Shown: positions 1 through 9,262 of the stretch, piece after piece
How the letters are laid out: every line of letters begins with the position of its first letter
How positions within the stretch are numbered: the stretch's first letter is position 1
From: Glaciihabitans sp.
Lineage (GTDB): Bacteria > Actinomycetota > Actinomycetes > Actinomycetales > Microbacteriaceae
DNA: 64,000 nt
Direction: 5' to 3'
Assembly: GCA_025465535.1 (NCBI GenBank)
Contig: JAODMY010000021.1
Location: 37,229 to 101,228 of the forward strand
Translations under genes and position numbers: made by a program
Notes under the pieces: model-generated
What the model was told of the DNA's origin: nothing
Seen by the model: only the letters and a program-made list of their open reading frames with translations
The model's database searches: none

Positions 1-2450
1 GAAAACACCGTCTGCTCCGTGCGCCGCACATCGCTTGCCGTGTCGACCGACTTCACGAACTTGCCGTCGATGTAGATGTCGACGGAACCCTGGTCTGGGC
101 CCGTCGCGGTAATCCACTTGACGCCCGTGCCGGAGAAGACGTACGAGACGGCATCCCCGTTGTGGGCCGTTACGTGCACGTCATCGAGGTAGTCACCTGT
201 GAACTCGAAGGTCAGCGTCGCGGCGCCAACCGGCAGCGTTGCCAGGTAGGTCGAGGTCAACGTGACCGTCGAGCCCGACAGTGTGTAGTCGGTGCCCTTC
301 ACGAGCGTGGTCGAGCCGTCCTGGATGCCCGCGAGTTCGGCAGGATCGCGCAGCAGCTTCACCGCGCCATCTGCCGGTGCCTTCTTGTCGAACGACACGG
401 ATGCCGGGTCGAGAAGGCCCTGCTGCGTCACGTCGATGCGGTCGAGCAGCATGTATCCGCCCGACTTCTTCACGACCTTGATGGTGTGACTGCCGTTCGT
501 GAGCCCGGTGGCGGTGTAGACGGCCTGCTGCACGAGTCTCGGTTGCCCGTCAGCCCGCCCGGTGTCGACAGTCTTCACCAGGTTTCCGTCGATGTAGACG
601 TCGTTCTGCCCCTGCGACGTGTCCTCCTCGGTGACGTACGAGACGCCCGTGCCGGTGAAGGTGTACTGGAACGAGTCACCGTCCGTCTGCGTGTAGTGCA
701 CGTCGTCGTCGTAATCGCCGAGACCGCGGCCCGTGCTCTGGCTCCATGATCCCGTGTAGACGATTCCGGAGTCACCGTCATCGACCTTCGTCGTGAGGGT
801 CGACCCTGAGCCGGATGGCGGGGTCGGCGTGCCGGTGTCGGTGACGTTGACGGTGAGCGGCTGGGAGGTCGCAGCGACTTCGGATCCGCCGTTGCGGGTC
901 CAGTCGCCGGTGTAGCCGACGCGCAGCGCGTCGTCGTTCACCGAGACCTCGTCGCCAGTGCGGGGCGTCACCTTAAGCAGACGAACGCCGTGGATCGGCA
1001 CGTCTTTTGCCGTGAACTTGCCGCTGAAGCTGCCCAGGTTCTTGTGCGACCACAGGTCATGAACTGATGCCGCACCCTTCAGCCCGATGTCGGACCAGTT
1101 CGCGGTGACATCCTTCTCCGTCTGGCCGAGGTTGAACAGCGCGACCGTGTAGCTGCCGTCGGAGTTCAGCGAATACCAGGTCTGCTGCTGTGTCGAGATC
1201 GAGACAGGTCGCGCTGGTGTGCCGGCCTGGTCGACCGCGACGACCTCGGGGTTCGTGAGGAGGCTGAGCCCATAGGAGTCGAGCTTGGTGAGGTCGTTTC
1301 CGGTGTACATCGGCGCGGCAGAGATCGCCCACAGCGTCGTTGCGGTCTGGCGTTCGTCGCGGGTTAGTCCATCCATTTCCCCGTTGCCGACATCCAGCGA
1401 GTCGAAGTCGTTCCAGCCACCGTCACCGGCGTTGCGCCACCAGGTGGCCGCATCCGGGAAGAGGCGAGAGATGTTGTCCCACTTGGTGAGGGCGTCGTTC
1501 GCGCAGTAGCACTCGACATCCCACTCGACTCGCCAGCCGTTCGCTTTCGAGTGCCAGTAGTCGGCGTACTTCGGGTCGAGTGCCCACGACAGCTCGAACC
1601 AGATCTTGTGTGCCTTGAGCGCCTTCGACCATGCGGCGACATCGTCACGCGCATCGAGCGAGAGGTCGCTCACACCGGAGCCCGGCGTCACGCTGTCGAA
1701 CTTGACGAAGTTCACACCCCACTTGGCGAACAGGTCGACGATCGAGTCGATGTACTTCTGCGAGCACGGGTTCGAGAAGTCGATCTTGTAGCCGATGTGC
1801 CAGTAGTCAGATGGCGTGGTCGGCTGGGCGACGATGTCGTGTGTCGTGCACCCCGGTGCCCCGGCGATCGGAAGTGCAGCCTGGTAGACCGCTGGCGAGA
1901 TGCCCGGGATCATGTACACCCCGATCTTCTGGCCGTTCGCGTGCACGTGGTCGATGATCGCCTGGAAGCCCTGCGGATACAGCTTCGCGCTCGGCGTCGG
2001 TCGACCGTTCGCGTCGACGCCGTCTGCCCAGCCCGCATCGATGTTGATGTAGTCGTAGCCGTACTTCTGCAGCTTGGCGTGCATCGCGTCCGACTCCTTG
2101 ATGATCTGGGAGCCGGTGATCCACTGCGAGTTGCCGCTGTAGACCTGCATGCTGTAGCTCGACCAGCCCATGTATGGCTGTGTCGCCCACGCGTCAGCGC
2201 TCGACGTCGGCAGTGCAGGCGGCGCCGGCGCGGTCGGAGTTGAGGTCGCCGGCGCGGTCGGAGTTGAGGTCGCGGTCGCGGGCGCGGTTGAGGTCGCGGT
2301 CGCGCCCGTGGAGGTGGGCGTTGCTGTGGGTGTTGCGGTGGGCGTGGATGTCGCGCCCGCCGGGAGCACCGCGCTGATAACCAGGCCGACCACGGCGATT
2401 GAGCCCCCGACGACCGCGAGCGCCCTGCGCGCTCGTGCTGATCTGTTCAT
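1..2450 (-). CDS. Secreted GH27 alpha-galactosidase with repeated sugar-binding modules (3' end outside window)
   Basis: The frame is open from ATG at 2448-2450 (AGAGGAA upstream) to base 1, so at least 816 residues are present and the C-terminus lies beyond the window. The N-terminus has a basic stretch and a hydrophobic segment (about residues 10-30) ending near an AGA cleavage site, then an Ala/Thr/Pro-rich linker. A GH27 barrel follows: MGWSSY near the start, FVKFDS (nucleophile Asp) and GGWNDFDSLDVG. After the beta domain come a binding module (nt 790-430), a CBM_X2-type domain (nt 430-215) and a second copy of the first module running off the edge (DDVHYT/DDVHVT and VYIDG/IYIDG match). 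Expected role: extracellular release of terminal alpha-galactose from plant or microbial glycans. It follows GH36 on the same strand after a 101-bp gap. Confidence 0.88.
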   Translation of the reverse strand, partial: MNRSARARRALAVVGGSIAVVGLVISAVLPAGATSTPTATPTATPTSTGATATSTAPATATSTPTAPATSTPTAPAPPALPTSSADAWATQPYMGWSSYSMQVYSGNSQWITGSQIIKESDAMHAKLQKYGYDYINIDAGWADGVDANGRPTPSAKLYPQGFQAIIDHVHANGQKIGVYMIPGISPAVYQAALPIAGAPGCTTHDIVAQPTTPSDYWHIGYKIDFSNPCSQKYIDSIVDLFAKWGVNFVKFDSVTPGSGVSDLSLDARDDVAAWSKALKAHKIWFELSWALDPKYADYWHSKANGWRVEWDVECYCANDALTKWDNISRLFPDAATWWRNAGDGGWNDFDSLDVGNGEMDGLTRDERQTATTLWAISAAPMYTGNDLTKLDSYGLSLLTNPEVVAVDQAGTPARPVSISTQQQTWYSLNSDGSYTVALFNLGQTEKDVTANWSDIGLKGAASVHDLWSHKNLGSFSGKFTAKDVPIHGVRLLKVTPRTGDEVSVNDDALRVGYTGDWTRNGGSEVAATSQPLTVNVTDTGTPTPPSGSGSTLTTKVDDGDSGIVYTGSWSQSTGRGLGDYDDDVHYTQTDGDSFQYTFTGTGVSYVTEEDTSQGQNDVYIDGNLVKTVDTGRADGQPRLVQQAVYTATGLTNGSHTIKVVKKSGGYMLLDRIDVTQQGLLDPASVSFDKKAPADGAVKLLRDPAELAGIQDGSTTLVKGTDYTLSGSTVTLTSTYLATLPVGAATLTFEFTGDYLDDVHVTAHNGDAVSYVFSGTGVKWITATGPDQGSVDIYIDGKFVKSVDTASDVRRTEQTVF

Positions 2451-2551
2451 GTTGTTCCTCTCTGCGTTGAGCCCGTCGCGTCAATGCGAGCGGGCAGATT
2501 GCGGTGGGTCGTCATGGGCGATCGGCTAGGGTCCAGTCGCGGACTCGCGGG

Positions 2552-4750
2552 TTATGGCAGCCTGGTCACATCCAGGAGGATCGCCTGCTGGGGGTCGAGG
2601 GTCGGCAGCGGGATGCCGGTGAGCGCGAGCACAGAACCGGGCAGCTCGGCGCCGTCGGCGTCTGCCGCGATCATCCAGTGCGGGTCATCCGTCTCACGGC
2701 GACTGGCTTCGCCGATCTCATGGCGAACCCTCACGCGGTATCGGGCGTCCGGGTCGAGTCCTGGCAGTCGCACTCGACCGGATTGGCCAGCGCCCGAGGC
2801 GCCGAGGCGTGCCCACGTGAAGAGCGCGCGTGCGCCATCCTGACCGACGATGCCTGTGAGCATCGTCTCGTCGTCGGCGAGGTCGGCATTGGCGACCCGG
2901 CCGCTGTGGATGAGTTCGCGCAGCTCCCGGTACAGGGCAGACCACGCGGTGATCGCGTCGAGGTCGGTGTCCGATGCCTGGCCAAGGTCCCACTCGATCC
3001 CAGCGTGAGCGGTGAGGGCCACCGCAAGTCGGAACGGGAGATCGGTGCGGCGCGCGGTCGTGTGCGATTTCTCGGCACCGAGGTGCGATCCGATGAGCTC
3101 GGGTGGCACCAGCATCCTGGTCCAGCGCTCGATGCGCAGACGCTCGACGGGATCGTTGCAGTCGGATGCCCAGAGTCGGTCGGTGCGGTCGAGCACGCCG
3201 AGGTCGACCCGCCCGCCGCCGCCGGAGCACGTCTCGACCTCGAGGCCCGGGTGACGGCGACGCAGTTCGTCGAGCATCCCGTACAGCGCGAGAGTCTGTT
3301 CGCGCACGACCGGGCGGTCGCCGCCCGACCGACGCCCGACGGCCTCGAGCAGGTCACGGTTGTGATCCCACTTGATGTAGTCGATGCCGTATTCGGTGAC
3401 GAGCGCCGAGACGCGCTCGAGGATGAGCTCATAGGCGTCTGGCCGCGCGATGTCGAGCACGTACTGGCCCCTCGCGGGGGCGCCGAGGCCCTCTCGCGGG
3501 CCCAGGATCCAGTCGGCGTGGGCGCGCGCCAGTTCCGAGTCGAGGTTGACCATCTCGGGCTCGAACCACAGGCCGAACTGCATGCCGCGCTCGTGCACGA
3601 GCTCGACCAGCGGGTGCAGGCCGTTCGGCCAGACGCTGTCGTCGACGAGCCAGTCGCCGAGCCCGGCACTCGCATCCCGGCGGCCGTTGAACCAGCCGTC
3701 GTCGAGCACGAACCGCTCGACACCGACTCGCGCGGCGCGATCGACGAGGTCGGTGAGCCGCTCGAGATCGTGGTCGAAGTAGACGGCTTCCCAGCTGTTA
3801 AGCGTCAGCGGACGCGCACTGGATGGATGCCCGGGCCGGGCACGCAGGCGACGGTGCAGTCGGTCGGCCAGCCCGTCGAGCCCGCGATCCGACCAGATGA
3901 ACAACACTGTCGGCGCGTCGTAGCGCTCGCCGTCGCGCAGGATGATCTCGCCGGATTGCAGTGCGCCGCCCGCCCCCAGCACTCCCGAGAACGCCCCGGC
4001 GCCCTCCGGCAGTCGCTCAGCGAGATATTCGCCGTTGCCACTCCAGGCGAGGTGGGTTGCCCACGCCTCACCGAACTCGAACCCGAACCCCGCCGTGCCG
4101 GCGATGAGCAGGAACGGTGAGTCGTGGCCCGGCTTGCCGCGATTCGCGCGGCGCAGGTGGGTGCCGAAGCCGAACGGAGCTCGCTGCGGTGCGCGCTCGC
4201 GACACCACTTGCCCGCGAAATCCAGGAGTTCGCTGGCGCGCTCTGGCAGAGGCATCAGCGCGCGCAAGCCGTCGAGCGCGTACGGTGGCTGGTTGCCGTC
4301 CGCGAGCGAAACGTCGCGGATGACCGCCATGTCGATGGCGAGAACACCATGATTGTCGAGCCGAAGCGTGAGCTCGGAACGAAGCGCTGTGATGTGGTCG
4401 ATGAGGTCGAATGCGATCTCGCCGCCGCCGGCAGGATCGACCTCCCATCGCGTCGACACGAGCTCGAGGCGCGGGGTCGTCGCCGTACCTGCCGCGTTGC
4501 CGGACTGCGCGGGCGTGCCGGCCCAGGAGTCGAATTCCGTCGGCCAGAGGGTGAGAGTGCGCGGCGCATCCGGCGAGTTGTTCAGGACCGCGGGCGTCGC
4601 GGTCTGGCGGAGCGCCTCGGCAGCTGACGCATCGAGCGCGCCGAGGTCGGCACCCCAGTGCAACACCCTGGGCACGCGTGCGGCCGCATCGATCACGATC
4701 GAGACTCCTGCTGCTCGCAGGATGAGTACGGCGTCGGTGCCGTCGAGCAT
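2552..4750 (-). CDS. GH36 alpha-galactosidase
   Basis: The product has 732 residues and no signal peptide, so it should be cytoplasmic and act on imported oligosaccharides. The GH36 signature is complete: an N-terminal beta-sandwich, then LNSWEA and LDDGWF. The predicted nucleophile is Asp462 in YIKWDHN and the acid/base is Asp530 in WASDCND, with ETCSGGGGR between them. AGGAG lies 7 nt before the ATG. It is divergent from the ABC permease genes and shares a 154-bp control region with them; GH27 is next downstream. The reaction expected from the family is hydrolysis of alpha-1,6-galactosides (melibiose/raffinose type). Exact linkage preference cannot be read from sequence. Confidence 0.93.
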   Translation of the reverse strand: MLDGTDAVLILRAAGVSIVIDAAARVPRVLHWGADLGALDASAAEALRQTATPAVLNNSPDAPRTLTLWPTEFDSWAGTPAQSGNAAGTATTPRLELVSTRWEVDPAGGGEIAFDLIDHITALRSELTLRLDNHGVLAIDMAVIRDVSLADGNQPPYALDGLRALMPLPERASELLDFAGKWCRERAPQRAPFGFGTHLRRANRGKPGHDSPFLLIAGTAGFGFEFGEAWATHLAWSGNGEYLAERLPEGAGAFSGVLGAGGALQSGEIILRDGERYDAPTVLFIWSDRGLDGLADRLHRRLRARPGHPSSARPLTLNSWEAVYFDHDLERLTDLVDRAARVGVERFVLDDGWFNGRRDASAGLGDWLVDDSVWPNGLHPLVELVHERGMQFGLWFEPEMVNLDSELARAHADWILGPREGLGAPARGQYVLDIARPDAYELILERVSALVTEYGIDYIKWDHNRDLLEAVGRRSGGDRPVVREQTLALYGMLDELRRRHPGLEVETCSGGGGRVDLGVLDRTDRLWASDCNDPVERLRIERWTRMLVPPELIGSHLGAEKSHTTARRTDLPFRLAVALTAHAGIEWDLGQASDTDLDAITAWSALYRELRELIHSGRVANADLADDETMLTGIVGQDGARALFTWARLGASGAGQSGRVRLPGLDPDARYRVRVRHEIGEASRRETDDPHWMIAADADGAELPGSVLALTGIPLPTLDPQQAILLDVTRLP

Positions 4751-4780
4751 TGAGGAACTCCTGAGGTTTTTCGGTATTAC

Positions 4781-4793
4781 TTGACGTCGTCAA
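4781..4793. promoter_or_regulatory. Perfect 6+1+6 palindrome, candidate sugar-locus operator
   Basis: TTGACG-T-CGTCAA is a perfect inverted repeat in the divergent region between GH36 and the first permease. It covers the predicted -35 box of the rightward promoter, so a bound repressor would block transcription. The ROK regulator at 10684 is the obvious candidate ligand-responsive repressor, but this assignment is inference. Confidence 0.55.
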
Positions 4794-4810
4794 TAAATCA
4801 TGTTTACTCT
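4781..4810 (+). promoter_or_regulatory. Putative promoter of the ABC/GH95 operon
   Basis: TTGACG (4781-4786) and TACTCT (4805-4810) are separated by 18 bp, about 95 bp ahead of the first permease start. The region is AT-rich relative to its surroundings. Confidence 0.5.
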
Positions 4811-4904
4811 AACCGTGCAACTACCAAATCGAAACGGGCCTCCCGAAGCGGTGATGGTGGAAGCGCATTCCAGCAAAGTTGCCGGACTCGACAAGGGAAG
4901 ACCG

Positions 4905-5876
4905 ATGACGTTCTCGAACCCAGCTCCAGCTGCCGTGGATACGGCCGCTGCTCGGCGTCGCCGCAGGGCAGACGGCCGCCGCACGCTGAACTCAAACGCT
5001 CCTTCGCACCGCGGGGATGCGCGTCTCGCGTGGATCCTCATCGCTCCCGCGGGCATCGGATTCCTGGTGTTCGCGGTCTATCCGACCATCCGCGGCGTCT
5101 ACTTCAGCTTCACCGACTACCACCTGCTGAGCGCTCCGCAGTGGATCGGCTTCGCCAACTTCATCGAGATGTTCCAGGACCAGACTTTCTGGGCGTCCGT
5201 GCTCGTGACCGTCTACTTCGTTGTGATTGCTGTCTCGCTGACGCTCATCATCTCGATTCTTACCGCGGCCGTGCTCCACCGGGTAACGAAGTCGACGGCC
5301 GTGCGCGGGCTCATCATCCTGCCGTTCCTGATTTCGGGCGTCGTCGCCGCGACCGTTTGGTCATGGATGCTCGATGCCCAGCTCGGCATCGTGAACGAGG
5401 CGATCCGCGCGCTGGGCGGGCAGGGCATCCAGTTCCTCACGTCGCGCCAGTGGGCGATCCCGTCGCTCGCGTTCATCCAGGTCTGGAAGAACATGGGCTA
5501 CACGTCGATCATCATCTTCGCCGGCATGCAGACCATCCCGGCGTCGATCTACGAGGCCGGCCGCATCGACGGAGCGAACGAGCGGCAGATGTTCTTCCGC
5601 CTGACCCTGCCCCTGCTGCGGCCGATCCTCGCGCTCGTTCTGGTGCTGAACGTGATCGGTGCGTTCCAGGTCTTCGACATCGTCTCGGTGGCGACCAAGA
5701 ACGGCGGCCCAGCGAACGCCTCCAACGTGCTGCAGATGTACATCTACCAAAAGGGCTTCGGGCAGTTCGACTTCGGCTACGCGTCGACGATGTCGCTCGC
5801 CCTCTTCGTCATCCTCATCATCATCACCTTCTTACAGATGCGGCTGCTGCGCGCCAACGAATCGGACAACGCCTGA
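4905..5876 (+). CDS. Carbohydrate ABC transporter permease (MalF/UgpA type)
   Basis: This is an inner-membrane permease of 323 residues from ATG 4905, chosen for GGGAAG just upstream; in-frame upstream starts lack a Shine-Dalgarno sequence and would begin close to the promoter. A charged N-tail is followed by six predicted membrane helices. The EAA loop (EAGRIDGANE, then LPLLRP) contacts the ATPase. The stop overlaps the start of the next permease (TGATG). No ATPase gene is present in the locus, so a shared MsmK/UgpC-type ATPase encoded elsewhere is expected, as is common in actinobacteria. Confidence 0.92.
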   Translation: MTFSNPAPAAVDTAAARRRRRADGRRTLNSNAPSHRGDARLAWILIAPAGIGFLVFAVYPTIRGVYFSFTDYHLLSAPQWIGFANFIEMFQDQTFWASVLVTVYFVVIAVSLTLIISILTAAVLHRVTKSTAVRGLIILPFLISGVVAATVWSWMLDAQLGIVNEAIRALGGQGIQFLTSRQWAIPSLAFIQVWKNMGYTSIIIFAGMQTIPASIYEAGRIDGANERQMFFRLTLPLLRPILALVLVLNVIGAFQVFDIVSVATKNGGPANASNVLQMYIYQKGFGQFDFGYASTMSLALFVILIIITFLQMRLLRANESDNA

Positions 5877-6820
5877 TGACCACCGCCACCGCTACCGCTA
5901 CCGGAAAACTCGTCCTGCCGGCAGCAACGACGCGCAAGCGCCGCCGCCCTGCCTCACCGGGCCGAGTCATTGCCTGGGTCTACCTGACCGCGATCATCCT
6001 GATTACGTTGTTCCCCTTCTACTGGATGCTGCGGTCGGCGTTCTCCAACAACTACGCGATGATCGCCGACCCGACCTCGCCGTGGCCGGTGGGCTTCACG
6101 CTCGGCCCGTTCGAGCGGGTTCTGGGGCTGGCGACCACCCAGCAGTCCCTCGCGGAGGGCGGCTCCGGCGCATCCGTGCCGATCCTGCATTACCTTGGCA
6201 ACTCCGTCGTTTACGCGTCGCTCTCGACCGCCTGCATGGTGTTCTTCTCGCTCATTGCCGCCTACGCGTTCTCGCGGTTGCAGTGGCGTGGCCGCGAGTT
6301 CGTCTTCTCGCTGTTTCTCGCGGCCCTGATGGTGCCCGCAATCCTGACCCTGCTGCCGAACTTCGTGCTCGTGAAGGAGCTCGGGCTGCTCAACACATTC
6401 GCGGGCATGATCCTGCCGACGGGTCTGTTCTCCGCCTTCAACATCTTCTTCCTGCGGCAGTTCATGCTCGGCCTGTCGACCGAGATCGAAGAGGCTGCGC
6501 TGCTCGACGGCGCCGGTCGGCTGCGAGTGCTTTTCGGGCTCACCATCCCGATGGCAAGTGGGCCGATCATTACGCTGTCGATCCTCGGCTTCATCGGGCA
6601 GTGGAACGACTACTTCTGGCCGCTGCTCGTGACCTCCGACGCTTCCGTGCAGCCGCTCACGCTCGGGCTCGCCGTGTTCAAGCAGTCATCTCCGCAGTCG
6701 CAACCCGACTGGGCGGGGCTCATGGCCGCGACGATCGTCGCGGCGTTGCCCATGCTCATCCTCTTCATGGTGTTCGGAAAGCGGATCGTCAACTCGATCG
6801 GATTCTCGGGGCTCAAATGA
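5876..6820 (+). CDS. Carbohydrate ABC transporter permease (MalG/UgpE type)
   Basis: This is the second permease, 314 residues from ATG 5876, which overlaps the previous stop. A Thr/Ala-rich N-terminal tail precedes six membrane helices. The EAA motif reads EEAALLDGAGRLRVLF followed by TIPM. It pairs with the preceding permease and the binding protein at 9263 to form a sugar importer of the CUT1 class. Its stop overlaps the GH95 start (ATGA), so the glycosidase is translationally coupled to the transporter. Confidence 0.93.
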   Translation: MTTATATATGKLVLPAATTRKRRRPASPGRVIAWVYLTAIILITLFPFYWMLRSAFSNNYAMIADPTSPWPVGFTLGPFERVLGLATTQQSLAEGGSGASVPILHYLGNSVVYASLSTACMVFFSLIAAYAFSRLQWRGREFVFSLFLAALMVPAILTLLPNFVLVKELGLLNTFAGMILPTGLFSAFNIFFLRQFMLGLSTEIEEAALLDGAGRLRVLFGLTIPMASGPIITLSILGFIGQWNDYFWPLLVTSDASVQPLTLGLAVFKQSSPQSQPDWAGLMAATIVAALPMLILFMVFGKRIVNSIGFSGLK

Positions 6821-9255
6821 CAGGCGACACTCTTCGACTTGCGTGGGCGCGGCCCGCAGAGGACTGGATCGAGGCGATCCCGATCGGCAACGGTCGCATC
6901 GGGGCGATGGTCTTCGGCGGGGAGCGAGCGCGCTACCAGGTCAACGACGCGACAGCGTGGTCTGGCACTCCGGATGGCCCTGCACATGAGCTTGCGCGCC
7001 TGGTCGCCGGCGGCGCAGGCCCCGAGCGTCTGGCCGAGGTGCGGGCGGCGCTGGATGTCGGCGACCTCGATCGCGCGGAAGCCATGCTCATGACATTCGA
7101 GGGTCGCTACACGCAGGAATTCCTGCCGCTGCTCGACCTTGTCGTCGACATCCCCGGCGCGATCCCGGCACCAGGCCAGCCCGCGCGAGTACTCGATCTC
7201 GACACCGCGGTGGTGGAAGAGAAGCTGGTCGTGGGTGAAGCCACGGTCATTCGACGCTCGTGGGTTTCGGCACCGGCGCAGGCCATGTTCATCGAACTCG
7301 AGGCAGATGTCGCCCTCGCCGCCCTCGAGGTCACGTGGTCGACGCCCCTGCGCGAGATCGGCCGGGCATCATCGGCCGATGCGCTGACTCTCGACATCGA
7401 ACTTCCCGTCGACGGCGTGCCTCTGCACGTGACATCCGTCGAGCCGGCGCTTCGCTACCGAGCGACCGACGACGGCTCATATGACCCCTTCGCAGCCGCG
7501 GCTGTCGCGTACAGCAGCGACGGAACCGAGACTGTGGAGGAGGGCAGACTCCGCATCAGGGGAGCCAGCCGGCTGCTGATCGCACTCTCGACCTCGACCC
7601 GTGCTGACTTGTGGTGGGCCGATACGGGCGACGAGTGGCGGACCGCCTCCCGTGAGGCGATCCGGGACCGCGCACGGTCGAACGCACTCGACGCCGTTGG
7701 CGCCGACGCGGACGACCGACTCACCGAGCATGGCGCCGACGTGCGCCAGGTTACGGGTGCGCGGTTCGCGATCGGCGGCCGACGCAATGGGTGCTGGAAT
7801 GTCGAGCACGACATCCTTCACGGCGACGACCCGGCACTCCGCGCGACGGTTGCGGCGGAATACGGGCGCTACCTGCTCACGGCCGCCTCGCGCACAGGAA
7901 ATCCTGCCGCAAACCTGCAGGGAATCTGGAACGGGTCGCTGCGCCCGGCCTGGTCGTCGAACTACACGATCAACATCAACACGCAGATGAACTACTGGGC
8001 AGCGGGCCCCCTTGGCCTTGACGACCAGCTCGAGCCGCTGATCGCGCTCACCGAGCGACTCGCGCGCGCAGGCACCGACACCGCCCGAGAGCTCTACGGT
8101 GCGCGCGGCTGGGTTGCGCACCACAACACCGACCTGTGGGGCTGGAGTCTCCCCGTCGGCATGGGGGTCGGAGCCCCGAGCTGGGCGATCTGGATGATGG
8201 GCGGTGTCTGGCTCTGCCACACCATCTGGGATGCGCTCGAGTTCTCGAACGACGAGACCCTCCTGCGCGAACGCGTGTGGCCGTTGATGAAGGGCGCGGT
8301 CGAGTTCTGTCTCGACTGGCTGCAGGTTGACGAGAACGGCATCGCGCGAGTGTCGCCGTCGACCTCGCCCGAGAACATGTACCTGGATGCGACGGGCCGC
8401 CCGCGCGCGCTCGGCTTGACCGCGACGTCAGACACCGAGCTCTTCCGCAGCCTCCTCCTTCGCGCTCTCCGTGCGATCGACCGGGTCGACCCGGCCAGTG
8501 CCCTTCGCGGCGAGATCGAGTTGGCGCTGAAATCCATCCCTCTCCCCGGTATCGGCGCGGATGGCGTGCTGCTCGAGTGGTCGGCGGAGGTGCCGGAGCA
8601 CGAGCCCGCGCATCGACACCTTTCGCCCGCCATCGGGATCTACCCCCTCGACCTCATCGCGCCTGACACCACTCCGGAACTGGCCGTCGCCGCACGTCGC
8701 CTGCTCGATCGCCGCGGCCCAGGCGCAATGGGTTGGTCGTGGGCATGGAAGATCGCGCTCCGTGCGCGACTCCGCGATGCCGACACCGCGTATGAGCTCC
8801 TCACGGAGGCCCTCACTCCTTACGAAGGCGATGCGCACCGTCTCGGCCCTGTCGACGGGTCGGAGTGGGGCGGCCTCCTTCCCAATCTCTTCAGTACGCA
8901 TCCACCGTTCCAGATCGACGGCAACCTGGGGTTCCCCGCAGCGATCGCCGAGCTGTTGCTGCAGAGCCACGGGGGAGTCATCCACCTGCTTCCGGCGATT
9001 CCGGATGCCTGGCCCGACGGACACGTCGAACGGTTGCGCGCCCGGGGCGGAGTCGCAGTCGACCTGCGCTGGGCCGACGGCGCGCTCGTCGACGCATCCC
9101 TCACAGACCTCACCGGATCCGCACACGAGGTTCACGTGCGCATCGGCGACCACCACTTCGCCATCGTGCTCCCTGCCGGGGGCACGGTCGTCGTCACAGA
9201 CCCACCACACCCGACAATCACGACGCCAACGATGGCGTCATCAATACCACAGTGA
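6817..9255 (+). CDS. GH95 glycoside hydrolase (alpha-L-fucosidase type)
   Basis: The product has 812 residues and no signal peptide. It matches GH95 throughout: IPIGNGRIGAMVFGG in the N-terminal beta domain, then an (alpha/alpha)6 catalytic domain. By analogy with Bifidobacterium AfcA, the Asn-x-Asn pair is Asn386/Asn388 (NINTQMNYW), the likely acid is Glu519 (SPSTSPEN) and the activating Asp is Asp701 (FQIDGN). GH95 enzymes mostly cleave alpha-1,2-L-fucosides; some act on alpha-L-galactosides. The fuconate dehydratase at 11930 favours fucose. The gene lies between the permease and binding-protein genes, coupled by ATGA to the first and 7 bp from the second. Confidence 0.9.
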   Translation: MTGDTLRLAWARPAEDWIEAIPIGNGRIGAMVFGGERARYQVNDATAWSGTPDGPAHELARLVAGGAGPERLAEVRAALDVGDLDRAEAMLMTFEGRYTQEFLPLLDLVVDIPGAIPAPGQPARVLDLDTAVVEEKLVVGEATVIRRSWVSAPAQAMFIELEADVALAALEVTWSTPLREIGRASSADALTLDIELPVDGVPLHVTSVEPALRYRATDDGSYDPFAAAAVAYSSDGTETVEEGRLRIRGASRLLIALSTSTRADLWWADTGDEWRTASREAIRDRARSNALDAVGADADDRLTEHGADVRQVTGARFAIGGRRNGCWNVEHDILHGDDPALRATVAAEYGRYLLTAASRTGNPAANLQGIWNGSLRPAWSSNYTININTQMNYWAAGPLGLDDQLEPLIALTERLARAGTDTARELYGARGWVAHHNTDLWGWSLPVGMGVGAPSWAIWMMGGVWLCHTIWDALEFSNDETLLRERVWPLMKGAVEFCLDWLQVDENGIARVSPSTSPENMYLDATGRPRALGLTATSDTELFRSLLLRALRAIDRVDPASALRGEIELALKSIPLPGIGADGVLLEWSAEVPEHEPAHRHLSPAIGIYPLDLIAPDTTPELAVAARRLLDRRGPGAMGWSWAWKIALRARLRDADTAYELLTEALTPYEGDAHRLGPVDGSEWGGLLPNLFSTHPPFQIDGNLGFPAAIAELLLQSHGGVIHLLPAIPDAWPDGHVERLRARGGVAVDLRWADGALVDASLTDLTGSAHEVHVRIGDHHFAIVLPAGGTVVVTDPPHPTITTPTMASSIPQ
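9222..9239 (+). other. Small hairpin at the GH95/SBP junction
   Basis: GACGCC and GGCGTC pair around the 6-nt loop AACGAT inside the last codons of the GH95 gene, shortly before the binding-protein start. It may help set differential expression of the binding protein by stabilising the downstream mRNA segment. No T-run follows, so it is not a terminator. Confidence 0.3.
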
Positions 9256-9262
9256 GGAACTC

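Noticed and set aside
1..2450. GH27 gene as a pseudogene
   Set aside because: The frame is intact from start to the window edge; it is only cut by the window.
2504..4120. Long open frame opposite the GH36 gene
   Set aside because: It is a codon-bias shadow: the opposite strand encodes a complete GH36 enzyme with both catalytic residues, and the antisense product has no recognisable domain.
9222..9239. Terminator inside the GH95 gene end
   Set aside because: The stem is only six bp, lies within coding sequence and has no T-run; it is listed only as a possible mRNA structure.
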